Below, piece after piece: positions 63,235-64,000 of a stretch of 64,000 nucleotides of DNA. The notes beneath the pieces are model-generated. The model did no database searches. It was given only the letters and a program-made list of their open reading frames with translations, and had not been told where the DNA came from. Source of the stretch: Natronococcus sp. AD-5 (GTDB taxonomy: Archaea > Halobacteriota > Halobacteria > Halobacteriales > Natrialbaceae); contig NZ_CP132294.1 in NCBI RefSeq assembly GCF_030734285.1, positions 62,001 through 126,000 on the forward strand, given 5' to 3'. Position 1 is the stretch's first letter, and every line of letters starts with the position of its first letter. The translations under genes were made by a program, and so were the position numbers.

Positions 63235-64000
63235 CCGAGGAAGCGGAACTCGCCGTCGGCGCGGACGCGTTCACGCAACGGGGCGCGGACCTCGAGGTCG
63301 CCGTCGTCGGCGCGGGTGCGATCGGTGCGACGGCCGCCTATGACCTGGCGCGCGAGGGCGTAGACGTGACCCTGTACGACCGCGGCTCCATCGCGAGCGG
63401 TTCGAGCGGCCGCGCCGCGGGCGTTTGCTACGACGCCTTCGCGGACTCGCTCGACGCCGAGATCGGCAGCGACGCGATCGAGCGGTTTCGGTCGCTCTCG
63501 GGCGACGACACGTTCCCGTTCGTCGAGTGTCCCTACGTCTGGCTGGCTCGCGAAGGGGACGAGCGGAACGTCGAGGCCCTCCGCGAGCAAGTAACGCGAA
63601 TGCAGCAGAACGGGACGATCGCGCTCGAGGTCGACGGCGACGAACTGGCCGAGCGGTTCCGCGCCCTGCGGACGGACGACGTCGCGGTCGCGGGCATCGC
63701 CGGCGCCGCGGGGTACACCGATCCGGCGAGGTACACGGCCTGTCTCGCGGCCGCCGCGGAGGGGGCCGGCGCGACGCTGCGACCGGAGACGCCCGTCCGG
63801 GTTCGCACCGACCCCGCGCGGGTCGTCCTGGACGCCGACGGCAGCGTCCACGAGGTCGACGCCGTGCTCGTCGCCGCGGGAGCCCACACGAAGCGCGTGC
63901 TCGCGGAAGCCGGGATCCCGATCGCACTGAAGCCGTACCGCGTCCAGGCGCTCGTGGCTACCTACGACCTCGCGGAGCCGATGTGTTACGACGCGACGGC
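63231..64000 (+). CDS. FAD-dependent oxidoreductase, DAO family (3' end outside window)
   Basis: 256 residues are visible before the right edge. An FAD Rossmann motif AVVGAGAIGATAAYDLAREG is at about 24-43. It is followed by DRGSIASGSSGRAAGVCYDA, a D-amino-acid oxidase/glycine oxidase family feature, GAAGYTDPARYTACLAAAA and VDAVLVAAGAHTKRVLAEAG. The ATG at 63231 overlaps the stop of the creatininase remnant, suggesting an ancestral creatininase-oxidoreductase operon. The substrate (an amine or amino acid) is unknown. Confidence 0.9.
   Translation, partial: MTEEAELAVGADAFTQRGADLEVAVVGAGAIGATAAYDLAREGVDVTLYDRGSIASGSSGRAAGVCYDAFADSLDAEIGSDAIERFRSLSGDDTFPFVECPYVWLAREGDERNVEALREQVTRMQQNGTIALEVDGDELAERFRALRTDDVAVAGIAGAAGYTDPARYTACLAAAAEGAGATLRPETPVRVRTDPARVVLDADGSVHEVDAVLVAAGAHTKRVLAEAGIPIALKPYRVQALVATYDLAEPMCYDAT

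Noticed and set aside
1-64000. tRNA or rRNA genes and CRISPR arrays
   Set aside because: I looked through the gaps for T-loop motifs, CCA-type ends and regularly spaced repeats and saw none; weak cases could still be missed without a covariance search.

Overview
The window is chromosomal DNA of a haloarchaeon (class Halobacteria, perhaps Natrialbaceae). The evidence is very high GC, Asp/Glu-rich proteins, archaeal information genes (NAC, TFS, TrmI, DtdA, Dph6), two tubulin-superfamily genes (FtsZ1 and a CetZ type), a geranylgeranyl reductase and many small haloarchaea-only families. TATA boxes about 25-30 nt upstream of start codons suggest leaderless transcripts. I saw no rRNA, tRNA, CRISPR array or complete insertion sequence.

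Layout. 1-6273: lysine (diaminopimelate) genes on the minus strand, dapA-dapB-dapD joined by ATGA overlaps, then a low-GC 1.7-kb interruption carrying a small secreted Cys/His peptide, then an aldo/keto reductase and lysA, which runs off the left edge. 6.6-16.3 kb: HtpX, a NYN nuclease, a PUA protein, NAC-TrmI, TFS, an MFS exporter, a Nudix enzyme, a uS10 paralogue and several conserved haloarchaeal proteins. 16.3-26.6 kb: M20 amidohydrolase, geranylgeranyl reductase, ferredoxin, FtsZ1, DtdA, a Nudix enzyme, a CaCA antiporter, a PAS-GAF histidine kinase and AroE. 27.4-30.6 kb: a pabB-pabA-pabC-like operon. 31-48 kb: MATE exporter, Rieske protein, sugar nucleotidyltransferase, several small winged-helix and bacterio-opsin-activator-type regulators, a response regulator, Dph6, SppA, an ATP-grasp enzyme, a coiled-coil protein and CetZ. 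48-59 kb: epimerase, membrane DHH phosphoesterase, PfkB kinase, aldo/keto reductase, a zinc finger protein, glycosyltransferase, HD hydrolase, a seven-repeat FG-GAP lipoprotein and a CoA-type Nudix enzyme.

59-64 kb is the most unusual part. A pair made of a polytopic membrane protein (minus) and a divergent creatininase-family enzyme (plus) appears twice in tandem. In copy 1 the membrane gene has a one-base frameshift and the creatininase is intact. In copy 2 the membrane gene is intact, while the creatininase is reduced to a 25-codon remnant that keeps the promoter spacing, the start and the last codons, and overlaps the start of an FAD oxidoreductase. Two other non-coding features stand out: a roughly 200-bp structured repeat present twice with different hairpin sequences but conserved pairing (8959-9157 and 17684-17878), and a 37-bp duplication of the end of dph6.
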